Of a stretch of DNA of 64,000 nucleotides, positions 55,097-64,000 are shown piece by piece. Position 1 is the first letter of the stretch, and each line of letters begins with the position of its first letter. A program made the position numbers and the translations under genes. The notes under the pieces were generated by a model. It had not been told where the DNA came from, made no database searches, and saw only the letters and a program-made list of their open reading frames with translations. This stretch comes from Chitinophagaceae bacterium (lineage in GTDB: Bacteria; Bacteroidota; Bacteroidia; Chitinophagales; Chitinophagaceae): positions 372,001 through 436,000 of the forward strand of contig JADJDJ010000001.1 in assembly GCA_016702745.1 (NCBI GenBank), read 5' to 3'.

Positions 55097-56146
55097 TTAT
55101 TGCAGAAGTAGTTTCAGGCTGACGCGGTAAACCTGGTTATCCTTCGTAATATCAAGTTGGTGATCAGGATAAATCAATTCCAATAACCGGCTTACATTGT
55201 CCAGCCCGGCCTTTTCAGTTTGTTCAGCGTTGCTGTTTTCCTGCCCTATGGAGTTTTCGATTGTAAAATGCAATTCACTATTCTTCAATGATAAATTGAT
55301 ATTAATAAATGAGGCAAAACGGCTTTCTCCTGCGCCATGTTTGAATGCGTTTTCTACAAAAGGAAGGAGTATCAAAGGTGCAATGGGCTGCGAATCGCAG
55401 TCCACCGACATGCTGAAACTAACCAGGAGCTTTTCATTGTATCTTAATTTTTCAAGCGCTATATAGTCTTCCAGTGCCTGTGTTTCTGCATACAACGGCA
55501 CCAGACTATTTCTCGATTCATATAGCATAAAGCGCAGTAATTTCGAAAGTTGAAGCACCACACTTGAAGTAAGGTCCGATTTTTTTCTGGCTAGCGCGTA
55601 AATGTTATTCAGGGTATTGAAGAGGAAATGCGGATTGGTCTGTGCTTTCAGGAATTTTAATTCAGTTTCCATTTTCTTTTGCATCATTTCTTTTTCAACT
55701 TCTTTTTGCCGGAGAAAGGATCTGACAAGTTTAAAAGCCAGTGCTATGCCGCAAACAAAGGAAAGCATGAAAAAGCTATATAAGATGCTGCTCCATGAAA
55801 ACTGATTGGAGGCCGGGACGTTTAAATGAAAGAAGTATTTCAGTATGACGTTATTCGAAATATATACCGTTGCCAGGCTGCCCAAAAATAAACTAAGGGC
55901 TGCCGTCGAAATACAGATTGCGGCCTTCCATTGCCTGCTAAGAAATTTATCCGACAAATAAAATAAGGTATAAACCAGCGGGATTTTTACCGCGAGTAAT
56001 GGAAGCTGGGCGCCGGCAGAAAGAATAAAGAATGAGAAATTCTTTTCTCCATCCCCCAGGTAAGCACGGGATTCAAAGTTCAGGTAGCTTTTGAAAAATA
56101 AATAACCCGTCCAGAAAAATAGATGGTAAAGTATCCTGCTACGCAT
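55097..56146 (-). CDS. LytS-type sensor histidine kinase without adjacent regulator
   Basis: About 349 residues from the Met at 56146, chosen because the 41 upstream codons to 56269 are low-complexity (a His run) and lack family similarity. Four membrane helices (about 5-22, 37-57, 72-92, 113-135), then LKAQTNPHFLFNTLNNIYALARKK, LSKLLRFMLYES, PFVENAFKHGAGE and AGLDNVSRLLELIYP. It is the nearest paralogue of the broken kinase at 21209 and shows what that one should look like. No LytTR gene follows; the nearest is divergent at 57663 with its own kinase. Confidence 0.88.
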   Translation of the reverse strand: MRSRILYHLFFWTGYLFFKSYLNFESRAYLGDGEKNFSFFILSAGAQLPLLAVKIPLVYTLFYLSDKFLSRQWKAAICISTAALSLFLGSLATVYISNNVILKYFFHLNVPASNQFSWSSILYSFFMLSFVCGIALAFKLVRSFLRQKEVEKEMMQKKMETELKFLKAQTNPHFLFNTLNNIYALARKKSDLTSSVVLQLSKLLRFMLYESRNSLVPLYAETQALEDYIALEKLRYNEKLLVSFSMSVDCDSQPIAPLILLPFVENAFKHGAGESRFASFININLSLKNSELHFTIENSIGQENSNAEQTEKAGLDNVSRLLELIYPDHQLDITKDNQVYRVSLKLLLQ

Positions 56147-56613
56147 ATCTGGTTGATCAGTGTGGTGGTGGTGTCCTGCAAAAAAAAAGGCGCCAGCAAA
56201 ACTCGATTTTTCCTGTATTGTTTTTCCGGTTAATCTAGGAACAACCATTTCCATTGTACAGACGACCATTTTTGCCGAAAGTAATTTTAACGAGGGGAGA
56301 TGTTGTTTTTACTTTTTATAAATATTTTCCTGAAATGGGCTTTGTGATGTGAGCGTCCGGAAAAAGAAGAGGTATGTTTTTTGTTAATTAATGTTGTCGG
56401 TATTCAGAAAAAATAGACCTTCGAATTGATTCAGGCTAGTCCTCGGTTTTTGATATTTGTACATTAGGAAATGTAGAAGAAGAATAAAGCCTTTGGGATC
56501 TGTCTGCCGAAATGGGTCTGGAATCTTTACGGTTTAGGGCAAGTTGAGTAAATAAGGGTTTTGACGTTGCCTGTTGTTGAAGCTGTGATTTATAAAAGAC
56601 AAATAATTATTTA
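56147..56613. other. Intergenic region between divergent kinase genes
   Basis: Over 460 bases with no convincing gene; includes the spurious upstream extension of the kinase frame (56147-56269). Probably carries both promoters. Confidence 0.4.
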
Positions 56614-57661
56614 ATGAACTCCCGCTTACGAATTCACTTTCTGTTCTGGGGTATTTATTTTTTATGGGTTGTCTACCTGCAAGTAATCACCTTGTCGGGG
56701 CTGGATCCATCCTATTCTTTCAGTGGCCGGATTGCAGAAACCATTTCTATTGTTTTCCTTTTTCTTTTGCCCAAGTTTTTTGTTGCCTACTTCGTTTTGG
56801 TGTTTCCGTTAAAGAGGGCGTTGGTGGCAAAAAAAATTACCGGCAGTCATGTATTGCAAATAACAGGCATTTTTATAGTAGGAGTGCTATGCTATCGCGC
56901 GATCGCCGTTTACATTGTTTACCCTTATGTGATGAAGGCGAATGTTTCGGAGATTATTTTTATATCTCAGCCCGGTTTCGTCACAGCGTTTTTGGATATT
57001 GTGGTTCCTGTCAGTCTTCTTTCCAGTTTTGAATTTTACCGGATATCTATGGATGGAAAGGTGAGGGAGTCAAGACTGGAAAGAGAAAAACTTCAATCAG
57101 AACTCAGTTTTCTGAAGGCTCAGACTAATCCGCATTTTCTTTTTAATACTCTTAGTAATATTTATGGTTTAACAAAGAACCTCGCTCCTAAAGCAGCAGA
57201 TGCAGTTGACCGTTTGTCTGCACTACTCCGTTTCATGCTTTTACGAATCCGAACAGAAAACAATTTCTATTCAGGACGAGAAGAGATTTATGGAAGACTA
57301 TATTGAATTGCAGCGTATTCGTTTTGAAGACAAACTTATTATTACGATAGATACGGAGATTGATGATGAGCAAACCAAAATTGCGCCCCTGTTATTGCTG
57401 CCTTTTGTAGAGAATGCTTTTAAACATGGCGTATCAGAAAGTTTGTCTGATTCGTATATCCGTATCAGGCTCAACCTGACTAAAGGAGAATTGTTTTTTG
57501 TCATCGAGAATCCTGTGGATACTGAAACCGGCCAGTTCGAGCCCGGTATAGGGTTAAGTAATGTTACAAGACGGCTCGATTTGCTTTATCCCGGGCATCG
57601 TCTTGAATTGATAAAAGAGCAACATTTTTTCCGGGTTAGCATGCAGCTAAATCTTTCTTAG
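56614..57661 (+). pseudogene. LytS-type sensor histidine kinase, one frameshift
   Basis: The first frame (to 57306) carries four membrane helices and LKAQTNPHFLFNTLSNIYGL, then LSALLRFML. The second (to 57661) carries YESEQKTISIQDEKRFMEDYIELQRIR, PFVENAFKHGVSE and GIGLSNVTRRLDLLYP. Removing one T from the T-run at 57239-57242 restores the conserved LRFMLYES and gives about 348 residues with all motifs. A homopolymer indel suggests sequence error. It is followed at once by its LytTR regulator. Confidence 0.87.
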
Positions 57662-57662
57662 T

Positions 57663-58379
57663 ATGAAAAAGACGACCTGTATCATTATTGAAGATGAGCC
57701 GCTTTCGGCTAAAAATTTGGAAGAGCATGTGAATGCCGTTCCCTTTCTTGAATTAAAGGGAGTTTTCGCCGATGCAGTTTCCGCTATGGAATTCATGCAG
57801 AGTACTCACCCGGACCTTATGTTTCTGGATATACATCTGCCCAAGATTAAAGGGTTTGACCTGCTTCGTTCTCTGAATTTTCAGGGTCAGGTCGTTATCA
57901 CTTCTGCTTATCAGGAATATGCGCTCGAAGGGTATGAATTTGGTATTGCTGATTATTTACTCAAGCCGGTAAGTTTTGAACGCTTTTTGAAATGTGTCAA
58001 CAAGGCGCAGGAATTATTTGCGTTTAAAATTCAATCCAGGTCTCAGGAAACCAGTATTTCAACCAGTCAAAAAGATGACTTAATTTTTTTCAAGTGCGGA
58101 ACCTCTATACATAAAGTGGACATTGATGATATTACCTACCTTGAAAAAGAAGGGAACTATTTTAATTTGTTTACTAAAAGCGGTAAGAAATTATTGGTAA
58201 GGATCAATTTTGCTGACCTGACGGAAAAATTGCCTCCCCGACGTTTTTTTCGTATCCATAAATCGTTTATAGTCAGTATCCGTCATATTGAAATGATTGA
58301 AGGTGGATATGTGGTTATAAATAAAGAAAAATTGCCGATCAGCGTTTCTTTTCGCGAAGAATTTCTAAAACTTCTTTGA
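57663..58379 (+). CDS. LytTR-family response regulator
   Basis: A 238-residue regulator. Receiver (1-120): IIEDEPLS, Asp in LMFLDIHLPKIKG, SAYQEYA, LLKPVSF. LytTR domain (about 140-238): DITYLEKEGNYFNLFT, FFRIHKSFIVSIRHIE, LPISVSFREEF. It begins one base after the kinase stop, so they are translated together. It lies 349 bases upstream of the SusC gene, which may be a target (inference by position only). Confidence 0.92.
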   Translation: MKKTTCIIIEDEPLSAKNLEEHVNAVPFLELKGVFADAVSAMEFMQSTHPDLMFLDIHLPKIKGFDLLRSLNFQGQVVITSAYQEYALEGYEFGIADYLLKPVSFERFLKCVNKAQELFAFKIQSRSQETSISTSQKDDLIFFKCGTSIHKVDIDDITYLEKEGNYFNLFTKSGKKLLVRINFADLTEKLPPRRFFRIHKSFIVSIRHIEMIEGGYVVINKEKLPISVSFREEFLKLL

Positions 58380-58728
58380 TCTCAAACCTTCAGCTATGGG
58401 TCTATTGCCATTTTCCCGGTAGTTAATTTTTCCGGAGCTGCCTTCTATGGTTATTAAATTGATACAGGTCATCGTGATTAAAGCCCGGTGGAAATCCTGT
58501 ATTGAAGGCATCCTTGTTTTTATGTTGAATCACTTCTTTTTCCTTCTCATATGTTAAGGATGGGATAAATTATTTTGAAATTAATTTTCAAAAATCATCC
58601 GGTTTTCCAGTTCGTAACAGATATACCCGGTTTTGTAACAAGGGCCCTTTTTTGCTGCATCAGTTCTGATAAGTTGCGTGTCATAACACCTGTTCAGGTA
58701 TTATTTAATCATTATAATTCTACTGAGT
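58380..58728. other. Intergenic region upstream of the SusC-like operon
   Basis: No gene seen. AT-rich, with TTATTTTGAAATTAATTTTC at about 58568-58587. It probably holds the operon promoter, but no distinctive -33/-7 pair or operator stands out. Confidence 0.4.
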
Positions 58729-61700
58729 ATGAGAAAAATTATTTCACTATTAACGATGCTGATTTTGTTCAGCGCAATGGTTTTGGGTCAGAACCGGACG
58801 ATTACCGGTAAGGTGACCGATGAAACCGGAGCTCCTGTACCTTCTGCATCAGTTGTTATTAAAAACACCCGTACAGGTGCTGCCACTGATAATAATGGTG
58901 TTTTCCGGATCCAGGCCAAAACTGGCGATGTGCTGGTTATTACCGGCGGAATTGAATTGCTGGAGGTAACCGTAGGGACTGAAAGCAATTTAACTGTAAA
59001 GGGTAAACGAAGTGTTGTTATACAAAGTGAAGTGGTAGTAACCAGTGCTTATGGTATGAAACGTACTTTGAGGAACGCGACTGTCAATGCACAGGTTGTT
59101 ACCGGAGATCAGCTCAATACCATCCGGCAAACCAATCTGAACAGTGCTTTGGCCGGTAAAGTAAGCGGCTTACAGGTCAGAAGTCAGTCTGCCGCGAAAC
59201 TTGGAAATGCCGGAACCGGAAATATTCGCCTGCGTGGTGAAACAGGGTTTGCCGGTGGCGGTGATCCTATTTATGTCGTAGACGGAACAATACTGCCCAA
59301 TATCAATGATGTAAATAATGATGATATCGAAGATGTTACTGTGTTACAGGGGCCTTCGGCTGCCGCCATCTTCGGCCCCCAGGGTGCCCGTGGTGCAATT
59401 GTAATTACAATGAAAAAGGCCAAACGGGGCGCCAAAGGATTCGGAGTAGAAATGAACCTTGGCGTACAGGCTGATAAAGTATATATACTCCCGAATTATC
59501 AGAACTCATATGCAGGAGGCAACACTTCTGATATGTACAAGTATTCATGGAAGCCGGGAGCTCCGGAACTATGGAAGCAACTGGATGGCAAATACTACGC
59601 TGATTATTCCGATGATGCCAGCTGGGGTCCCCGGATGGTAGGTCAGGAATATATCCCATGGTATTCCTGGTACGATGGGCATAAATATGCCGGTACAACT
59701 GCTAAACTGCTCCCTCAGCCCAATAATGCAAGGGATTATTATAATACAGGATCACTTTTAATAACTCCGTCAGCATTTCTAAAGCCACAGAAAATGTTTC
59801 TTTCCGGCTTGGATTTAATAATGTGGAAACACAGGGTCTTGTCCCAACTTCAAACCTGAAAAAAAATGTATTAAACTTTTCCGGGGCCATTGATGTGTCT
59901 CCAAAGGTTACGGTTTCAATGAATTTCAATTATTCCACACAAACCCTGAGGGGAGAATTTAATGATGCTTATTCCAATCAGACCACCGGCTCTTTCAACC
60001 AGTGGTTTCACCGGAACCTGGATATGAAGATCCTGCGCGAGTTAAAAGATCTCCGGACACCCACGGGTATCTGGGCCAGCTGGAACCATGCAAACCCAAA
60101 TTCCTTCGATCCTGCTAATTCCAGAGCTTTCTATGCCGGAAATTTCTGGTACAATTTCTATAAATGGTTTGATCTTGTTCAACCAGTATCAAACACTGAC
60201 CGGTATTTTGGGGATATCAGCTTTGCCTATCAACCGCATAAGAACTGGAAGTTCAGAGGGACTTACCGGAAACAGCAGAACCTGGTTTGGGAAGAAGAAA
60301 AATTTTATACGGATCTGGTGGAGAGCGGAACCCAAACAACCGGCAACTGCCCTGAGTGCAGAGGATTTTATTCCACGAATAACGCGAACACGAACAGAAC
60401 AAATCTGGAAGGACAAATTACATTTAACAAGAGATACAATAAGTTTGGTGTCAATGCAAGTCTCGGTACCGATATTTTCAGACAAGTGCAAAAAGAACTC
60501 AGGGCGAATACAAATAATGGGTTAAGTGTTCCCAACCTTTTCTCCATTGCCAACTCCAGGGACCAGGCTACTATAGTCAATACCCGCAGACATTTAAGGT
60601 ATAGTGCCCTGTTTTTTACCGGTTCATTCTCTTATGATAATTTTTTGAATCTTGATGTTACTTATCGTCAGGACTGGATGTCGGAACTTCCAAGTGACAA
60701 TCCCTTTATTACTTCAAAGTCTGCAGGCCTTTCATTTATATTTAGTCAGCTGTTGAAGTGGACCCCGCTTTCTTTTGGTAAACTGAGAGCCTCCATAGGG
60801 GAAATTCCCATTGGCTTAGGATTTGCTCAATTTCCCGGGTTTGCGTATGCTCCCGGTCAATTCCAGTGGAACGGGAATTTGATGATGACCACGCCGGATC
60901 AGTTAGTGGATCCTCGTATCCGGGGTTCCGTAACCAGACAAATGGAAGTGGGTATTGATCTTGAGTTCCTGAAAAGAAGAGTAGGGGTCTCCTTTACTTA
61001 CTGGAACGGGGATGACAGAGATTTTGTCACACAGCTCACGGTTAATGGATCCAGTGGTTATAATAGCTTGTTGACAAACGCGGGGCTGATCAAAAAAAGA
61101 GGGATGAACTTCAAATTAATGGGTCGTCCGGTTTGGAATAGTAATGTAAAATGGGAAATTAATACGAACCTGGGTTTACTTTCCTCTAATAAGGTGGTGG
61201 ATCTTGGTCCGGATATTCAAAAAACACTGGGTATACAGGGTAACTGGGGAACCGTTGGACCCTATATGCTTCATGAAGTGGGTAAAGACTGGGGTCAGTT
61301 ATTTGGTAATGGGATGAAGCGGATTGACGGACAACCCGTACTGGATGCCGCTGGTCTCTATATTAATGATCCTGCCGTGTCCTACGGCTCAGTACTGCCG
61401 AAATATACATTTGGTGCACAAACTACTATTGAGTACAAACGTTTTGTTCTTAGTGCCAATGCAGATGGTCAGGTAGGTGGTAAATTCTTCTCTCTGTCCA
61501 ATATGTGGGGATCTTTTTCAGGCCTGACTGCCCGTACAGCAACCATCAATGATAAGGGTAACCCCATCAGAGATGCAGTGGCAGATGGCGGTGGTGTGCA
61601 TGTATTTGGTGTGGATAATACCGGACGTCCGGTTGATTACTATGTAGAGGCACAGAATTATTTCCATAGCATTTATGACAGAAGGGCAATGGATCATTAT

Positions 61701-61946
61701 GTATATGATCTCACATTCGTCAAGTTGCGTGAGGTTTCACTTGGCTTCAGCCTCCCGGTTGAGAAATGGAGTTTTACCAGGAAATGGGCCAGCAAAGCGG
61801 TGTTGTCGTTAACAGCACGTAATCCGATCCTGATCTATGCAAAGACAGAAGATTTCGATCCTTCGGAGATCAGCGAACTGAGCGGTGAAGCTGGAAATTT
61901 ACCAGGAACCAGAGGATTTGGTATGAATCTTAAACTTGGTTTTTGA
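58729..61946 (+). pseudogene. SusC/RagA-type TonB-dependent outer-membrane transporter, one frameshift
   Basis: Two frames (58729-59859 and 59823-61946) make one protein of about 1070 residues. It has a signal peptide (ending VLGQN), a carboxypeptidase-like regulatory domain (about 23-95, ITGKVTDETGAPVPSASVVIKNT), a plug with VTGDQLNTIRQTNLNSALAGKVSGLQV and VLQGPSAAAIFG, and a 22-stranded barrel ending NLKLGF. One extra T in the T-run at 59756-59759 restores NNSVSISKATENVSFRLGFNN. No TonB-box variants stand out. It imports oligosaccharides or peptides with its SusD-type partner that follows. Confidence 0.9.
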
Positions 61947-61979
61947 TTAACCGGTTAATTAACAACTAATATCATTTGT

Positions 61980-63398
61980 ATGTATAGAAAAATAATTAAA
62001 AATGGGTTTGTAATCCTTGCTGCATCAGTGAGCCTTTCTCTCGCAAGCTGCAAAAGGTACTCTGGTGATTTTGGAGATACCAACCAGAACCCTGCCGTTA
62101 CGAGTACTCCGATTTATGGAGCTTTGCTCACTTTTGCTGAGTCTGCCTTAGGCGGTTATGCAAGCCAGGTTCGTTATGGTCTTTATGCCCAGTACTTTTC
62201 TGAAACACAGTACACGGATATATCTTTATACTCCCTGCCACAGTTAGCACATGAAGGAGAGTATTTGGGCATCTTAAATGATCTTCAGAATATCATCAAC
62301 AACGGTCCAAACGATAATATAAAGGCCGTTTCCAGAATTTTAAAGACCTATTATTACAGTACTATCACTGACAGATGGGGTGATGTTCCATACTCACAGG
62401 CTCTTTCCGGAGTTTCGAAACCGGCATTCGATAAGCAGTCCGAAATCTATACCGGTATGCTTTCTGAACTTACTGCAGCTGTTAACCAATTTGGCGGTAC
62501 CGGGGTTATTGCCGGAGATATTGTGTATGGAGGGAATGTTGCCAAATGGAAAAAACTGGCTAATTCTTTAAGGATGCGCCTGGCCATTCAAATCTCCAAA
62601 CGGTTTCCTGCTGCCGGTGCCTATGCCGCCGTACAGTTCAATGCGGCATTAAATGATCCGGCCGGATTTATTAGTGATAATGCTGATAATTTTATACTGG
62701 CTTATCCTGGAGGCAATTTCAAATCCCCCTGGTTTAACCTGTATGATGGACGCAGAGATATCGGGGAAAGTGAGCCAATGGTCAATCTTCTTTCTTCCCT
62801 AGGTGATGGCCGTCAATCTGTATTCGGCAGTTCGGCTCAGGGTGTTCCATATGGGCGGTTAAGAGCTTATGTCGACACATGGACTGGTGCGAATCCTAAC
62901 TGGTCCAGGGTTCTTGAACCATCTTATCGAAATGAAAATGGTAAAGTGGTTGTGCTGTCAGCAGCTGAAACCTTCCTGCACAGAGCCGAAGCTGCAGACA
63001 GGGGCTGGACCAGTGAGAATATGAATACCGTTTACCAGCAGGGAATTCAGGCTTCGTTTTCACAATGGGGTCTTACCGCACCTGCTCCCGGTTATTTTTC
63101 ACAGTCAGGGGTTGTGTTGAATCAACCTGCCGGTACAGCTGCTAATTTAAAAAATATCGCCATCCAGCAATATATCGGAGCCTATCCTGATGGTTTAAGG
63201 GGATGGAATATCTGGAGAAGAACAGGCTGGCCCTTATTAACGCCTGCACCAGATGCCACCAATACTTCCAGACAAATTCCAAGAAGATGTACCTACGGCC
63301 AGACATCTTATTCTTCCAACGCAGCGGCCGTTAATGCAGCGGTGGCATCATTGTCTGGTGGAGACACACAGGATGCTAAAATCTGGTGGGACCAGTAA
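61980..63398 (+). CDS. SusD/RagB-family surface lipoprotein (SusD-like_2 type)
   Basis: A 472-residue lipoprotein (lipobox SLASC, Cys23) with a helical TPR-like scaffold: RILKTYYYSTITDRWGDVPYSQALSG, KWKKLANSLRMRLAIQISKR, AETFLHRAEAADRGW and a C-terminal GLRGWNIWRRTGWPLLTPAPD. This arrangement fits the second SusD-like group. It is the substrate-binding lid of the SusC transporter just upstream (33 bases). Its natural ligand cannot be read. Confidence 0.9.
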   Translation: MYRKIIKNGFVILAASVSLSLASCKRYSGDFGDTNQNPAVTSTPIYGALLTFAESALGGYASQVRYGLYAQYFSETQYTDISLYSLPQLAHEGEYLGILNDLQNIINNGPNDNIKAVSRILKTYYYSTITDRWGDVPYSQALSGVSKPAFDKQSEIYTGMLSELTAAVNQFGGTGVIAGDIVYGGNVAKWKKLANSLRMRLAIQISKRFPAAGAYAAVQFNAALNDPAGFISDNADNFILAYPGGNFKSPWFNLYDGRRDIGESEPMVNLLSSLGDGRQSVFGSSAQGVPYGRLRAYVDTWTGANPNWSRVLEPSYRNENGKVVVLSAAETFLHRAEAADRGWTSENMNTVYQQGIQASFSQWGLTAPAPGYFSQSGVVLNQPAGTAANLKNIAIQQYIGAYPDGLRGWNIWRRTGWPLLTPAPDATNTSRQIPRRCTYGQTSYSSNAAAVNAAVASLSGGDTQDAKIWWDQ

Positions 63399-63423
63399 TT
63401 ACTAATTATTAAAACTCAGAAAA

Positions 63424-64000
63424 ATGAAAAGAAGTTGGTCAATATTTGGATGGGTCTTCATGGCAGGGCTTATGCTTACTTCCTGCATCAAGAATAACGT
63501 CACTCCATTGGGAGAAGAGGGGAAGACATTTATCAAAATTCTTGGTGGTGGAACGCCGGCCCAGATCAAAAAGAATCCGGTTGATTTTGTGAACGCCCCT
63601 CAAAGAATATTAGTGGCTGATATCCGGAAAGATCCGAATTCAAGTGATGCGCTCAATACATCTACTGTAGTAATTATTAAAGATGATACTGCAGCGGTTA
63701 GAGCAGCAAATCCTGCTTACCTCCAATTCCCAACTGCCTGGTATACTTTGGAGGCAGAAACTCCAAAAGTGGGAGGGCAGGGTGGTACCTGGACATTTGA
63801 GTTCAAGCCTGGTGATTTTGCCAAACAAATCTATATTTCTATTCCCAACGCGACACTTTTTAATCCCAGTGCTCTTTATGGGTTAGGATTTACGATTACT
63901 ACAGTAACCAACGGTGTGATCTCACATAGTAAATCCGTTATTGTGGAAATAGGTGCCAAGAACCAATGGGATGGTATCTATGCAGTTACTGGACCTATGA
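63424..64000 (+). CDS. DUF1735-domain lipoprotein, cut by the window end
   Basis: Open from ATG 63424 to the end without a stop (192 codons). Signal and lipobox (MLTSC), then a beta-sandwich typical of DUF1735: DFVNAPQRILVADIRKDPN, TVVIIKDDTAAVRAANPAYLQFP, FKPGDFAKQIYISIPNATLF...YGLGFTITTV and, near the edge, KNQWDGIYAVTG. Such proteins follow SusD in polysaccharide-utilisation loci and commonly carry LamG or glycan-binding domains further on. It starts 25 bases after the SusD-like gene, so it is in the same operon. Confidence 0.85.
   Translation, partial: MKRSWSIFGWVFMAGLMLTSCIKNNVTPLGEEGKTFIKILGGGTPAQIKKNPVDFVNAPQRILVADIRKDPNSSDALNTSTVVIIKDDTAAVRAANPAYLQFPTAWYTLEAETPKVGGQGGTWTFEFKPGDFAKQIYISIPNATLFNPSALYGLGFTITTVTNGVISHSKSVIVEIGAKNQWDGIYAVTGPM

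Noticed and set aside
56147..56269. N-terminal extension of the LytS kinase with a His run
   Set aside because: The sequence before MRSRILYH is low-complexity and absent from paralogues, so the later start is preferred.
1..64000. Search for tRNA, rRNA, transposase, integrase or toxin-antitoxin genes
   Set aside because: None could be recognised by eye; the putative cassette hairpin has no nearby integrase.

Overview
The window looks like a chromosomal segment of a Bacteroidota bacterium, most likely Chitinophagaceae or a close relative (inference). The supporting markers are a SusC/SusD pair, type IX secretion C-terminal domains of type A and type B, paired LytS-like kinases and LytTR regulators, DUF6090, GLPGLI and DUF2911 proteins, a Nudix-type AraR regulator, and little sign of Shine-Dalgarno sequences. 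No rRNA, tRNA, CRISPR array or complete insertion sequence was recognised.

Region 1 (1-15,100) is sugar catabolism. A GntP permease tail, a decayed rhamnogalacturonan acetylesterase and a rhamnose mutarotase are followed by a complete L-arabinose regulon. It comprises a divergent Nudix AraR-type regulator, a secreted GH51 arabinofuranosidase, a lipoprotein aldose epimerase, ribulokinase, ribulose-5-phosphate epimerase, arabinose isomerase and a sodium/sugar symporter, closed by a strong terminator. Next comes an oxidative L-fucose (6-deoxy-sugar) cluster: HAD phosphatase, LUD (LutC-like) protein, mutarotase, keto-deoxy-fuconate dehydrogenase, FAH-family hydrolase and L-fucose dehydrogenase. 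The dehydratase and lactonase of that route are not in view.

Region 2 (15,100-27,970) is mixed: secreted proteins of unknown function, an AraC regulator with a VOC protein and a DUF6265 protein, two LytS/LytTR two-component loci (the first has a kinase with two frame breaks, the second a collapsed LytTR domain), and an SGNH lipoprotein.

Region 3 (28,000-54,650) is dominated by exported hydrolases and outer-membrane proteins: M14, M20, S41, HExxH and retropepsin-like peptidases, an alpha/beta hydrolase, a penicillin-binding-type serine hydrolase, a TlpA-like thioredoxin, and NHL and PD40 propellers. It contains a duplicated DUF6090-S41 module, one copy of which has been reduced to a stub. It also holds an AT-rich serine hydrolase gene followed by a long hairpin that resembles a gene-cassette recombination site.

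Region 4 (55,000-64,000) holds an orphan LytS kinase, a LytS/LytTR pair and the start of a polysaccharide-utilisation-type operon: SusC, SusD-like and a DUF1735 protein that is cut by the window end.

A recurrent feature is reading frames broken by single-base indels, usually in short homopolymers (symporter, DUF6265, M14, DUF5694, HExxH, S41, LytS kinases, SusC). Joining the frames restores normal family members. Much of this is therefore probably assembly or sequencing error rather than decay, whereas in-frame stops (SGNH copy at 39,576) and multiple lesions (LytTR at 24,115) look like real pseudogenes.
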